A stretch of 64,000 nt of DNA. Origin: an uncultured Bacteroidia bacterium (GTDB lineage Bacteria > Bacteroidota > Bacteroidia > Bacteroidales > UBA932). This document shows positions 32,445 through 41,224 of the stretch, piece by piece (the first letter of the stretch is position 1; each line of letters starts with the position of its first letter). The notes below the pieces were generated by a model. That model made no database searches. It was not told the DNA's origin and worked only from the letters and a program-made list of their open reading frames with translations. The translations under genes and the position numbers were made by a program. The stretch is from NCBI GenBank assembly GCA_902785825.1, contig CACZZZ010000002.1:62001-126000 (forward strand), given 5' to 3'.

Positions 32445-34225
32445 CCTTCCACAAACGCGACTATCTCGCCTTTCGCGACCTTGTCGCCCTGTTTTCCAAG
32501 GACAGCTACAACTCGTCCGTCAATGGCGGGAACAAGCTCTTCCATCCCGTAATATGTCTGGACGAAGCCCATGCCCTCACCTGCCTTGACAGCGGTTCCG
32601 ACAATAGGCGCGGCTGAATCGTCATCCACATCGACCTGCCAGAGAAGCTGTCCCTTGACAGGAGCCTGGACGGGCACGGCGTGGGGATAGCGCTTGGCAT
32701 ATTCCTCAACATCGAACTTGGGCATCTCGACCACAGGGCGTGTCACGACTATCGGAGCGCCAGCCTTGGCCTTCATGTCCTCGAGATCCTTGTTGAAACG
32801 CTCCTTGGCGATGCCGCTCTTATAGTCACGGTACTGGCGCTCGTGCATGGCCATCTCAAAGAGTTCCTCATCGTCCTGGCCATAGTCCCAGCCTTCCTCA
32901 TCCATCATCTTGCGGAACTTAGGAAGCTCGTCAGGATAGTTGTCCTGCGGGTTGCCGGTGCTGAATTCCAGCCCTTTCTCCTTAGCGAGATCGATGATCT
33001 CCGGTGCGAGAGGTCCGGGAAGCTGTCCCATATTCCCCAGGATCATTCCCCAGGTGTCCTTGTCTATGGTGGTCCAGCGAGGTTTCCCGTTCAGCATGTT
33101 CAACAGGTTCATCAGAGCCGTGTTCTTCACATACTGGCTGAAAGGAGTCACGAGGGGCGGATAACCAAGCCTCGGCCAAACATATTCAACCTCCTGGAAA
33201 AGCTTGACCATCAAGGTGTCAAGGCTGATCTCAGGACGGCCATGAGCCCTTTCGGCGGCGTTGATCGCTCCCTGGAAGCCCTTGAGGTCGGCCATCATGG
33301 AGCCCATCATACCTCCCGGCAGACCGCAACCAACCAGGAGCGAGCTCATCTGGGAGTTCGTGGGGTTGATCCAATATCCGAGGAAGTCATCGATGAACTT
33401 CTGGGTCAGACGGCGCACTTCCATGTAGGCGTCCATATTCAAGTCCTTCACGAGGAAACCGTCAGCTTTCATCATCTCCCTGATCGTGATCACGTCCGGA
33501 TGGACCTTGCCCCAAGAGAGCGGCTCCACGGCGACATCCAGATAGTCGGCGCCAGCCCTGGCGACCTCCAGCATCGAGGCGGGAGAGAATCCGGGACCGG
33601 TATGGCCATGGTACTGAACCACGATGTGGGGATATTTCTTCTTGATGTCCCGAACAAGCTCACCGAGGAAGGTAGGACGGCCGATTCCGGCCATATCCTT
33701 GAGGCATATCTCGTCGCAACCGTATCCGACGACCTTATCGACTACGCCCATGTAATATTCGACAGTATGGACCGGGGAGTTGGTGATCGACAGTGCGACC
33801 TGGGAGATCATACCGCCTTTCTTCGCGCCTTCCACCGACCCGCGGAGGTTGCGATGGTCGTTAAGACCGCAGAAAGAGCGGGCGATGTCGGTTCCCTGCT
33901 TTTTCTTGACCTTGAACATCAGGTCCCTGACATCCCTCGGCACAGGGTTCATTCTCAAGGCGTTGAGTCCTCTCTCAAGCATGTGGGTCTGGATACCGGC
34001 CTTGTGGAACGGAGCCGTCCACTTCCTGACGGCCACATTCGGGTTCTCCCCGAAAAGAAGATTAACCTGCTCGAAAGCGCCGCCATTTGTCTCGACACGG
34101 TCAAAGCAACCCATGTCGATGATAGCCGGAGCCACCTCGCAAAGCTGATCCACCCTCGGGACATATCTTCCCGAGCTCTGCCACATGTCCCTGTAAACCA
34201 GGGAGAACTTTATCTCTCTTGCCAT
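32420..34225 (-). CDS. Carboxyltransferase subunit (oxaloacetate decarboxylase alpha / pyruvate carboxylase subunit B type)
   Basis: A 601-residue protein with an HMGL-like TIM-barrel carboxyltransferase domain (residues about 5-270; FSLVYRDMWQSSGRY, LKDMAGIGRP and QYHGHTGPG are metal and substrate motifs), a conserved carboxylase domain (about 290-480), and a biotinyl-like C-terminal domain (about 515-597). The biotin attachment tetrad (A/V)MKM is missing: the hairpin reads YYGMEELVPA, so this subunit should not be biotinylated and would depend on a separate biotin carrier. The frame extends to 34297, but the ATG at 34225 matches the family and lies below the promoter box. The last seven residues come from a DNA repeat. 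It may act in a sodium-pumping or cytosolic decarboxylase; the partners are not in the window. Confidence 0.85.
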   Translation of the reverse strand: MAREIKFSLVYRDMWQSSGRYVPRVDQLCEVAPAIIDMGCFDRVETNGGAFEQVNLLFGENPNVAVRKWTAPFHKAGIQTHMLERGLNALRMNPVPRDVRDLMFKVKKKQGTDIARSFCGLNDHRNLRGSVEGAKKGGMISQVALSITNSPVHTVEYYMGVVDKVVGYGCDEICLKDMAGIGRPTFLGELVRDIKKKYPHIVVQYHGHTGPGFSPASMLEVARAGADYLDVAVEPLSWGKVHPDVITIREMMKADGFLVKDLNMDAYMEVRRLTQKFIDDFLGYWINPTNSQMSSLLVGCGLPGGMMGSMMADLKGFQGAINAAERAHGRPEISLDTLMVKLFQEVEYVWPRLGYPPLVTPFSQYVKNTALMNLLNMLNGKPRWTTIDKDTWGMILGNMGQLPGPLAPEIIDLAKEKGLEFSTGNPQDNYPDELPKFRKMMDEEGWDYGQDDEELFEMAMHERQYRDYKSGIAKERFNKDLEDMKAKAGAPIVVTRPVVEMPKFDVEEYAKRYPHAVPVQAPVKGQLLWQVDVDDDSAAPIVGTAVKAGEGMGFVQTYYGMEELVPAIDGRVVAVLGKQGDKVAKGEIVAFVEGDSSLRSE

Positions 34226-34250
34226 ATTCTTATAATTCCTTTTAATCCTA

Positions 34251-34258
34251 CAAATATA
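34251..34258 (-). promoter_or_regulatory. Minus-seven box of the carboxyltransferase gene
   Basis: TATATTTG on the minus strand, exact consensus, 25 bases before the ATG at 34225. No TTTG at the right distance. It excludes the in-frame ATG at 34297. This is the likely origin of the long carboxyltransferase-SPOR-M28-leuS-yitT transcript. Confidence 0.55.
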
Positions 34259-34270
34259 CTCATTTTTCAC

Positions 34271-34278
34271 TATCTTTA
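34271..34278 (+). promoter_or_regulatory. Weak minus-seven box of the heparinase-like gene
   Basis: TATCTTTA differs from TAnnTTTG at the last base and ends 25 bases before the ATG at 34304. It faces away from the carboxyltransferase box 12 bases to its left, a third divergent pair in this window. Confidence 0.35.
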
Positions 34279-34303
34279 GAGAGTTTTCGCAAAGCAAACA
34301 GCC

Positions 34304-36115
34304 ATGCCCATGAGAAAGATCGTCATTTCAGTCATATTATGCCTTTCCACCCTTCCCGTTTTTGGAACTAAAGTCAGTATTCCCGACCCTTGCGACCACC
34401 CGAGGCTGGTCTTGAGAGCTGGAGAGGAGGCCACCGTCCGGGAAGCCATTGCCAAGGGAGGGATGGCCAAAGAGGCATATTCATACATCAAGGCTTTCTC
34501 CGACAAGTTGCTGACAACCCCGCCCATGGAGCGGATCATGACAGGCCGCAGGCTCCTCCATGTGTCGCGGGAAGTCCTGAAAAGGGTATTTTATCTCTCG
34601 ACCATGTTCCGCCTGGACGGAAAACGGGAATATCTTGACCGTGCTGTCGAGGAAATAATCGCCGTATGCCGGTTTACGGACTGGAACCCATCCCATTTCC
34701 TGGATGTCGCGGAAATGACCATGGCAGTCTCGATCGGCTACGATTGGCTATATCCGGAACTATCTGAAGATCAGAGACTCGAGATTCGGACAGCCATTCT
34801 GGACAAAGGACTCCGTCCCTCCGAGGGACAATGGTTCCTTACCTCCAACAACAACTGGAACCAGGTCTGCAACGCAGGGATGGTCTGCGGGGCGCTGGCG
34901 GTCTGGGAAGACGCCCCGGACGAGGCCAGGGCGATGGTCCAAAGAAGCCTGGAATCCAACCCTATAAGTCTGGCCAGCTACTCCAGGGAGGGCTGCTATC
35001 CAGAAGGATACAGCTATTGGGAGTACGGAACCTCTTTCCAGATTATGCTGATCTCGGTCCTGGAGAGCGCCTTCGGAAGCGACCTGGGGCTTATGGATGG
35101 TCAGGAGGGCTTTTACAACTCCTCCAAGTTCATGAGCATGATGTCCACCCCCTCACATAGGGTCTTCAGTTACTTTGACGGAGGCCGGAGACAGATATTC
35201 CAATCAATGCAGGCGTGGATGGCCACCCGGACCGGGGACCATTCAGTCCTTTATCCCGAATTAACGTTCTTCCGGGATAAAGGTTTCACGATGGGTGATA
35301 CAGACCGCTTGCTCCCCATCTTCCTCATCTGTTGTTCCAAAATAGATTTCAGTTCCATCAAGGCCCCTTCATACAACACGTACCATTGCTCGGGACTGGA
35401 GCCGATGTTCATGTATCGAAGCGGCTGGGACAGTCCTGACGACGCATACCTTGGAGTCAAAGGCGGCCGTGCCGCGAACAACCATGGCCACATCGACGCC
35501 GGATCATTCGTCTTCGAGAACGATGGGGTCTGCTGGGCGGCCGATCTCGGAAGCCAGGACTACAACTCACTGGAAAGCCGGGGAGTCAACCTCTGGTCAT
35601 CAGCTCAGGACAGTCAGCGATGGGATGTCTTCAGGATCGGGGCCGAATCGCATAACATCCTCACAGTCAAGGATAAAAGGCCGGTAGTCGATACCCGGAT
35701 CCCGATCCGGGAGATTTGGGAGAAGAAATCCCGGAAGGGTGCCGGACTTCCGATGACAGCATTTTACGGAGGAGACCTCGACTCCTGCTACCGGAAAGTC
35801 TATCTGGACAGGAAAGACAATCTCCACGTCGAAGACTTTTTCATCGGAGGAGACTCAAAGCAGAACCTGATCTGGAAGATGTGCACCGAGGCAGAGGCCA
35901 GGATCCTGGGGCCCTCAGCGATCGAACTAAAAAAGGATGGGAAGACCCGCATCTTGAGGATCCACACAAAGCATTACGCCAGTCCGAGAATATGGCCAAC
36001 CTCTCCTCGGCATGACTACGACGCTGACAATCCCGGCACTTGCCTCGTCGGCTTCGAGATCAAGAACGTCTATCCCCACGAAAAGGTCAAGATCAAAGTG
36101 TCACTCGCAAAATAA
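34304..36115 (+). CDS. Heparinase II/III-family polysaccharide lyase-like protein
   Basis: A 603-residue exported protein. After a signal peptide (to about residue 22) comes an alpha/alpha toroid (about 30-340; GYDWLYPELSEDQR, NNWNQVCNAG) and then the heparinase II/III beta-sandwich domain (about 370-600; NNHGHIDAGSFVFENDG, typical of the family, with the His that acts in metal or substrate binding). Family members cleave uronic-acid glycans such as heparin, alginate or oligoalginate. No SusC/SusD pair, sulfatase or glycoside hydrolase lies nearby, so the substrate cannot be guessed from context. An internal ATG at 34310 is an alternative start. Confidence 0.85.
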   Translation: MPMRKIVISVILCLSTLPVFGTKVSIPDPCDHPRLVLRAGEEATVREAIAKGGMAKEAYSYIKAFSDKLLTTPPMERIMTGRRLLHVSREVLKRVFYLSTMFRLDGKREYLDRAVEEIIAVCRFTDWNPSHFLDVAEMTMAVSIGYDWLYPELSEDQRLEIRTAILDKGLRPSEGQWFLTSNNNWNQVCNAGMVCGALAVWEDAPDEARAMVQRSLESNPISLASYSREGCYPEGYSYWEYGTSFQIMLISVLESAFGSDLGLMDGQEGFYNSSKFMSMMSTPSHRVFSYFDGGRRQIFQSMQAWMATRTGDHSVLYPELTFFRDKGFTMGDTDRLLPIFLICCSKIDFSSIKAPSYNTYHCSGLEPMFMYRSGWDSPDDAYLGVKGGRAANNHGHIDAGSFVFENDGVCWAADLGSQDYNSLESRGVNLWSSAQDSQRWDVFRIGAESHNILTVKDKRPVVDTRIPIREIWEKKSRKGAGLPMTAFYGGDLDSCYRKVYLDRKDNLHVEDFFIGGDSKQNLIWKMCTEAEARILGPSAIELKKDGKTRILRIHTKHYASPRIWPTSPRHDYDADNPGTCLVGFEIKNVYPHEKVKIKVSLAK

Positions 36116-36116
36116 A

Positions 36117-36147
36117 ATTGCGGATTAATCTTAAATGATTATCTTTG
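36117..36147 (+). promoter_or_regulatory. Promoter of the Big_2 lipoprotein gene
   Basis: ATTG (36117-36120), a 19-base spacer and TATCTTTG (36140-36147), which is an exact minus-seven box and a three-of-four match upstream. The box ends 22 bases before the ATG. It begins right after the stop codon of the lyase gene, so the two genes need not share a transcript. Confidence 0.6.
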
Positions 36148-36169
36148 TTAAATATCAATTAATTACGCT

Positions 36170-37999
36170 ATGAGAAAATTATTCCGAACATCTTTCCTGG
36201 CCTTAGCCGCAGCGGCGATCTCGGCCGGAATACTATTTGGTTGCAAGAAAGACGAGCCCACTCCTTCTGGCGGTAATGGAGGCGGACAAACCGGTCCTGC
36301 GACAGTTGCGGTGACCGGTGTTTCGCTCAGCAAGACATCCATCACCCTGAAAGAAGGCGATTCAGAGACACTGACCGCCACTGTCACTCCGACTAACGCC
36401 ACCAATAAGGCTGTAAGTTGGAAATCTTCCGACGCCGCCACGGCTTCTGTGGACAACAATGGGAAAGTCACAGCCGTCAAGGCCGGTAGCGCGACCATAA
36501 CCGTCACGACCACAGATGGTTCCAAGACCGCCACCTGCGCAGTGACCGTAAATGCCAAGCAGGAGACTCCAAAGGAAGTCACCGGTATCGCGATCGATCC
36601 CGCCACCCTTGAGATCAAGGAAGGCTTGACAGCCCAGTTGAAGATCGTTTTCACTCCCGCGGACGCCAGCTCCGATAACATCAAATGGAAGTCCACCAAC
36701 ACAGAAGCGGCCACTGTGGACGGATCCGGGTTGGTGACAGCCCTGAAGGAAGGCAAGACAAGGATTGTCGCGACTGTGGATGGCACCCAGATCGAGGCCA
36801 TCTGCGAGATCACGGTGACTCCTGACGACGCTCTTAAGGGGATTGAATTCACCGCAGCCAAGGTCGAGGTCAAAGTCGGCGCTACACAGGCTCTGGAGAT
36901 AGCCTACACTCCCTCTTACGCCGCCAACAAAAACGTGACCTTCTCAAGCTCAGACGCTTCCGTCGCCACGGTTGACGCATCTGGAACAGTCACAGCCATC
37001 AAGGAAGGCGAGACTACCATCACCGCCACTTCCGAGAAAGGCGGCTTCACAGCCACTTGCACCATAGTAGTCACCTCCGCGATCGTTTCTGGTGTTTACT
37101 ACAACACTGAATATGATATCTTCCGGGACGGCGAGAATCTAGGAATCAGAGGAACCTCCGGCGACTGCATGGATCCGGAAGGGAATATTTATCTTCCCTT
37201 CCAGTCAAGCGGGTGGACCTGTACCATGCGGAAAAACGGAGTCGATCTGTTTGAGTTTGATTGCCCCTCGAACGCATACATGATCATGTGTGCGGCTGGA
37301 GGCGGTTACTGCTATTTCCCTTACACATTCACTTACGAAAGGAACGTTGCGGTTATGAGGGTCGCAGATGACGGTACCGTTGAAGATATCAAAATCTGGG
37401 ACGGCCCGGAGTCATACGCCTCCCGAATCAGGGACATAGCCGTTGACAAACAGGGCAACGCCTATATTATCGGACAATTCAAGGATGAATACAATGTTTT
37501 GAACGCATGGATGTTCAAGGTCGCAAAGGACAAGAGCGTCACGACCGTCAAACTTTCGGACGGGACGAAAAACTGGGATGGAGTCTCAGTAGCTGTCGCT
37601 GATAACGGAGATGTTTACTGCATCGCCAATGAAAACAACGACCTTTACCTCTTCAAAAACGGTGAAAAGGTTTCCCTTCTCTCTGATCATTTCTACGAAT
37701 TTGCCCAATATGCCGAACTGTTTATCAAAGGTGACGACATCTATGCGTGTGTTACCGAGCGTACCGGAAATGAAGACGAGACCGTGGTTAATGTTTACAA
37801 GAACGGTAAGTCCCTCTTCAAAATCCAGCAGATGCAATCCACTTATGCGAATTGTATATTCGTCACCTCAGACGACACAGTGTATCTCGCCGGCGGAAGC
37901 TATGACGGCAATGAGTACAAATATTTCATCTGGAAAAATGACACAGTCTTATACTCGGCGAACTACAGGGCCATAAGGAACAGTCTCTTCGTCAAGTGA
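36170..37999 (+). CDS. Lipoprotein with three Big_2 (bacterial Ig-like) domains and a C-terminal propeller-like region
   Basis: A 609-residue surface or periplasmic lipoprotein. The lipobox LFGC ends at Cys25, followed by a Gly/Pro/Ser-rich spacer. Three Ig-like group 2 domains follow at about 46-127, 136-216 and 222-301, each with the W-K-S-S/T-D-x-x-A-T-V-D and V-T-A-x-K-x-G signatures. The last 300 residues have repeating short beta motifs (DGTVEDIKIWD, KQGNAYIIGQF, DNGDVYCIANENN) that resemble a beta-propeller without a named family. The charged KKDEP after Cys25 resembles a lipoprotein export signal. It probably binds a carbohydrate or protein at the surface; ligand unknown. Confidence 0.85.
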   Translation: MRKLFRTSFLALAAAAISAGILFGCKKDEPTPSGGNGGGQTGPATVAVTGVSLSKTSITLKEGDSETLTATVTPTNATNKAVSWKSSDAATASVDNNGKVTAVKAGSATITVTTTDGSKTATCAVTVNAKQETPKEVTGIAIDPATLEIKEGLTAQLKIVFTPADASSDNIKWKSTNTEAATVDGSGLVTALKEGKTRIVATVDGTQIEAICEITVTPDDALKGIEFTAAKVEVKVGATQALEIAYTPSYAANKNVTFSSSDASVATVDASGTVTAIKEGETTITATSEKGGFTATCTIVVTSAIVSGVYYNTEYDIFRDGENLGIRGTSGDCMDPEGNIYLPFQSSGWTCTMRKNGVDLFEFDCPSNAYMIMCAAGGGYCYFPYTFTYERNVAVMRVADDGTVEDIKIWDGPESYASRIRDIAVDKQGNAYIIGQFKDEYNVLNAWMFKVAKDKSVTTVKLSDGTKNWDGVSVAVADNGDVYCIANENNDLYLFKNGEKVSLLSDHFYEFAQYAELFIKGDDIYACVTERTGNEDETVVNVYKNGKSLFKIQQMQSTYANCIFVTSDDTVYLAGGSYDGNEYKYFIWKNDTVLYSANYRAIRNSLFVK

Positions 38000-38010
38000 T
38001 TCCGCACCAA

Positions 38011-38088
38011 GATGTCGCCACTGGCCTAAGGCCGTACTCAGCCGCAGCGAAGCGAGAATGGACGCGGCCGTGGCCAGGTGGCGACATC
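38011..38088. repeat. Large hairpin repeat, copy B1, between two convergent genes
   Basis: Arms GATGTCGCCACTGGCC (38011-38026) and GGCCAGGTGGCGACATC (38072-38088) pair with one bulged base. The inner segment includes CAGCCGCAGCGAAGCGAG and matches 32078-32163 in reverse orientation. It begins 11 bases after the Big_2 lipoprotein stop and ends 11 bases before the stop of the convergent glycosylase gene, so it could also end transcription from both sides. Confidence 0.75.
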
Positions 38089-38099
38089 CCGGTACGTGA

Positions 38100-38684
38100 T
38101 TAATTAAGTATTCGAAGATCTGAGAATAGCCGGCGGTAAGCGTCGGCTTTTTTCTGTATCGGGAGGGGGTAGGCACGGGAGGTGGAGGGCATGCGGTAAA
38201 GACGCATGGGGCGCCCCTCGAAGGTGAATGATGAATATTCCCCCACCGCCGGAGGCTCTGTCCCGAAGGCCGCGCAAAGTGTCTGAGCCGCCTTCTCTCC
38301 TGTGACCACAACCGCCCTACAGAACGGTATTCGACGCAGAAGCGCCGGAATGTCAGTTGGTTCCACGACTTCAAGGAACTTGTCCGAGGCGTTGTCCTTG
38401 AGCCGACGCACAGCTGTGGCGGTGTCGAACATCGCTATTCTCTTTTCAACGCAGAACTCCTTGATCTCTTTGAGTTTGAACCTCTTGGCCACCTTATCGA
38501 CGAACCAATCCTTATCCTCAAAGAACAGAAGTCCGATGATTCGCCAGAAATCATTGATGAAATTCGGATAATAGAACTCCATGCTCCAACGCTTCTTCTG
38601 GGGCGGGAAACTCCCCAGCATCAGCACTTTAGCTCCTTCCGGCAGGAAAGGCTCGAACGGATGTCTCTCGACCTCGACCGCCAT
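38100..38684 (-). CDS. Uracil-DNA glycosylase superfamily protein
   Basis: A 194-residue protein of the uracil-DNA-glycosylase fold. The N-terminal motif KVLMLGSFPPQKKRW (near residue 15) replaces the classic GxDPY water-activating loop, as in the MUG/UdgX-like divergent group, and the C-terminal MPSTSRAYPL stands in for the HPS loop. Such proteins remove damaged bases, but with these loops the substrate is uncertain. The frame is open to 38756; the ATG at 38684, two bases after the stop of the upstream gene, gives the family N-terminus. It is the last gene of the minus-strand run. Confidence 0.75.
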   Translation of the reverse strand: MAVEVERHPFEPFLPEGAKVLMLGSFPPQKKRWSMEFYYPNFINDFWRIIGLLFFEDKDWFVDKVAKRFKLKEIKEFCVEKRIAMFDTATAVRRLKDNASDKFLEVVEPTDIPALLRRIPFCRAVVVTGEKAAQTLCAAFGTEPPAVGEYSSFTFEGRPMRLYRMPSTSRAYPLPIQKKADAYRRLFSDLRILN

Positions 38685-38686
38685 CA

Positions 38687-39808
38687 CTAGACCTTTATGA
38701 ATATTCCTTTCTTGTACATGAATCTCATGATCAAGAAAAGAATAGTGACATTGCAAAAAGTGATGAGAAGAGGGTAATACTCTCCTAAAATATGATCAAA
38801 ACCGTGCAATAGAGACCGGCTGACAGATGAGAAGTTGATGACCTCACCGATGCAGTACGCGGCTATCGAATTCATTCCGAAATACTTGAGCCAATTAAGG
38901 CCCTTGCTTTTGCCCCAAACGTCCACGATCAGATAGACAATCGCCAAAGCCAGGCAGCACCAGCCGGCCGAATAAAGGGTCATCGAGCTGCTCCAAATCT
39001 TTTTGATGCAAGGGAACCATGCGTCGAGACCGATCCCGAAAAGGATCAAGGTCACTCCGGTCGCCGCCAGGACAAAACCCTTGTACTTTTTCGGACGAGT
39101 CGGGTCCTTCAGCATGGCGCCGGCGTAGCAACCGAGCATGACAGTGACTATGAAATTGAGGCTGCTCAAGATCCAGGTATATTGGTAACCATCGTTCCAT
39201 GACCAGCTTCCGTCAGGATTCCAGATTACCCCGTCCCGGTGGCTCCCAAGGACAGCCTTGTCGATGACCATCGCGATATTCCCTTGCGGATCGAGATTCA
39301 TGTGACCGAAAATGACGAACACGAGGATATAAGCGGCAAAACAAGCGGTCCCGAATATCCAACTTCCCTTTTTCCCAAGTTTCACGAACACCAACGCGGC
39401 GAAAACATACCCTACGGCAATTGCCTGGAGAGTGTTGGCGAAAGGATGGAAGAGTTTGAAATCAAGTTTCAGCAGGTTTCCCTGCACGATCCAGCCGAGG
39501 AAAAACAGCAAAGCGAAGCGCTTCAACAATTTGAGATAGAACGCCTTCCCAGGTTTCTCCCCTTCCCTGTACTTCGCCATGGAGAACGGAATCGTCGCCC
39601 CGGACATAAACATGAACAGAGGCATGATGATATCCCAAAGGACAAAGCCTTCCCATGAGACATGGGTGACCTGGTGACGGACTCCGTCCCAGACGGGAGA
39701 CTGGTTGATACTCAAGAAAGTATGTATAACAGGGCCCACTACGAGAAGAAGGAAGAGATCCATTCCCCGCATGATGTCAAGGGACTCCAGCCTTTGTTTC
39801 CGATCCAT
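38687..39808 (-). CDS. DUF5009 membrane acyltransferase-like protein
   Basis: A 373-residue protein with about ten membrane helices. The N-terminus RLESLDIMRGMDLFLLL and the FMSGATIPFSMAKYR loop match the DUF5009/HGSNAT-like acyltransferase group, relatives of the lysosomal enzyme that acetylates terminal glucosamine across a membrane. In Bacteroidota these genes often accompany sugar-degradation genes. The start at 39808 follows the transporter's stop by one base, so they are coupled. The acceptor is unknown; the lyase at 34304 is a possible but unproven partner. Confidence 0.78.
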   Translation of the reverse strand: MDRKQRLESLDIMRGMDLFLLLVVGPVIHTFLSINQSPVWDGVRHQVTHVSWEGFVLWDIIMPLFMFMSGATIPFSMAKYREGEKPGKAFYLKLLKRFALLFFLGWIVQGNLLKLDFKLFHPFANTLQAIAVGYVFAALVFVKLGKKGSWIFGTACFAAYILVFVIFGHMNLDPQGNIAMVIDKAVLGSHRDGVIWNPDGSWSWNDGYQYTWILSSLNFIVTVMLGCYAGAMLKDPTRPKKYKGFVLAATGVTLILFGIGLDAWFPCIKKIWSSSMTLYSAGWCCLALAIVYLIVDVWGKSKGLNWLKYFGMNSIAAYCIGEVINFSSVSRSLLHGFDHILGEYYPLLITFCNVTILFLIMRFMYKKGIFIKV

Positions 39809-39809
39809 C

Positions 39810-41210
39810 TTACGCCTTTGTTTCGAATTCCTCAATTATCTTCTCGGCCTTGGCATAACCGTCAGCCGGGGCCTTCCACATAGCCGCAAAAACCAGGCAG
39901 CCGAGCACCCCGAAAGCGATCGATACGGCGAAAACAGTATTCCAACCGAAAGACTTGGCGATCATTCCGAAAGCCAGACCTGATACGGTTGTGCTGGCGT
40001 AGCCGAATATTCCGAGAATGCCGTTCGCCGAGGCCGCCGACCTCTTCGTCGCCTGGTTGGAAGCGGCGATCCCGGTCAGGGCCTGGGGACCGTAGATGAA
40101 GAAACTGGACATGATCAGGAAGAAGATCGCCCATCCTGTGCTGGACTGCGGCATCTGCCAGAAAGCGAAGAAGCACAAAGTGGCCATCACCATGAATATC
40201 AGGCAGGTATGGTGGGCTTTGCTCTTGAAGAACTTGTCGGTGATCCAGCCGGCCAAAAGGGTTCCGATAATTCCTCCGACAATCTCGGAAGCCGCCACGA
40301 CATTTGCCGCGGTGGCGATCGGAAGCTGCTTATAGTCAGTCAAAAACATCGATCCCCAATCCAGGATTGTGAACCTGATGACATAGACGCAGAAATTGGA
40401 GACCGCCAGGATCCAGATCATCGGGTTGCGGAACACCATTTTCTTCAGAAGTACCTTGTACAATGCGTGGGCGTGCTCCGGTGTCTCGGCTTTCTCTTCT
40501 GCCGGTTTGCCGACAATATGCTCATCCAGCGATTCCGGGCTGGGAAGTCCGACATCGGAAGGAGAGTTCTTCAACCCGAAGAAAAGCAGGAAGCTACCAG
40601 CCGCCGCGAGGATGGCCGGGATAAAGAAGCACCACTGCCACGCCTCATAGCCGAAACGTCCGAGGATGAAAGTTCCGATAAGGACCGCGACGAGTCCAGC
40701 CCCGATAGAATGGGAACTGTTCCAGATACTCTGTTTGGTAGCCAGTTCCGAAGGCTTGATCCAATGGGCCATGAGGCTTCCGCAAGGCGGATAACCCATC
40801 CCTTGGGTGAAACCGTTGATAAGCCACAGGGAACCAATGAAATAGACCAGCCCGACAGTTGCTTTCCCGCTGGCGTCCATGTAGTGGAACAACCCGTTCA
40901 TCTGGGGGCTCAAGCCGATCACGAAATTGACAATCGCAGACAGGAGAAGCCCAAGTCCCATTATGAACTTCTTGGACTTGGCCCTGTCAGAGATAAACCC
41001 GTTGATAAAACGGGAAATGCCATAGACTATTCCATTCAGTGTCAGGAATATACCGAGCTGGGTCTCATCCAGTCCCAGCTCTGATTTCAGCGCCGGCATC
41101 GCAATGCTGAAATTCTTCCTCACAAAATAGAACAGGGCATACCCGATCATCAGGATGATCAGTGTCCGCCACTGCCAATAGTTGTATTTTTTTTTGATAC
41201 TCTGGTCCAT
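39810..41210 (-). CDS. MFS transporter, organophosphate:phosphate antiporter type (GlpT/UhpT-like)
   Basis: A 466-residue inner-membrane transporter with twelve predicted helices. The N-terminal half with FYFVRKNFSIAMPALKSELG (near residue 27) and the GMGYPPCGSLMAHW segment (near residue 140) are typical of the sugar-phosphate/glycerol-3-phosphate antiporter family. The frame can be extended to a TTG at 41228, overlapping the upstream gene, but the ATG at 41210 is preferred; a TATATTTG box ends five bases before it. The exact phosphate ester is not known; glpK and glpF lie 20 kb away and are not evidence for a direct link. Confidence 0.85.
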   Translation of the reverse strand: MDQSIKKKYNYWQWRTLIILMIGYALFYFVRKNFSIAMPALKSELGLDETQLGIFLTLNGIVYGISRFINGFISDRAKSKKFIMGLGLLLSAIVNFVIGLSPQMNGLFHYMDASGKATVGLVYFIGSLWLINGFTQGMGYPPCGSLMAHWIKPSELATKQSIWNSSHSIGAGLVAVLIGTFILGRFGYEAWQWCFFIPAILAAAGSFLLFFGLKNSPSDVGLPSPESLDEHIVGKPAEEKAETPEHAHALYKVLLKKMVFRNPMIWILAVSNFCVYVIRFTILDWGSMFLTDYKQLPIATAANVVAASEIVGGIIGTLLAGWITDKFFKSKAHHTCLIFMVMATLCFFAFWQMPQSSTGWAIFFLIMSSFFIYGPQALTGIAASNQATKRSAASANGILGIFGYASTTVSGLAFGMIAKSFGWNTVFAVSIAFGVLGCLVFAAMWKAPADGYAKAEKIIEEFETKA

Positions 41211-41215
41211 ATTCA

Positions 41216-41223
41216 CAAATATA
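41216..41223 (-). promoter_or_regulatory. Minus-seven box at the transporter start
   Basis: TATATTTG on the minus strand, exact consensus, ending five bases before the ATG at 41210, which would give a leaderless message. It lies at the very end of the upstream M14 gene (stop at 41225-41227). No matching TTTG; a chance match cannot be excluded. Confidence 0.4.
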
Positions 41224-41224
41224 G

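Noticed and set aside
32681..34279. A 532-codon open frame on the plus strand opposite the carboxyltransferase gene
   Set aside because: It is the antisense of a well-supported gene with strong family motifs; the translated product has no domain and is rich in His and Arg as expected of an antisense frame.
36163..36873. A 236-codon minus-strand frame opposite the Big_2 domains
   Set aside because: The long frame results from the Thr/Ala/Val-rich repeats of the Ig-like domains; the sense strand has a lipobox and clear domain repeats.
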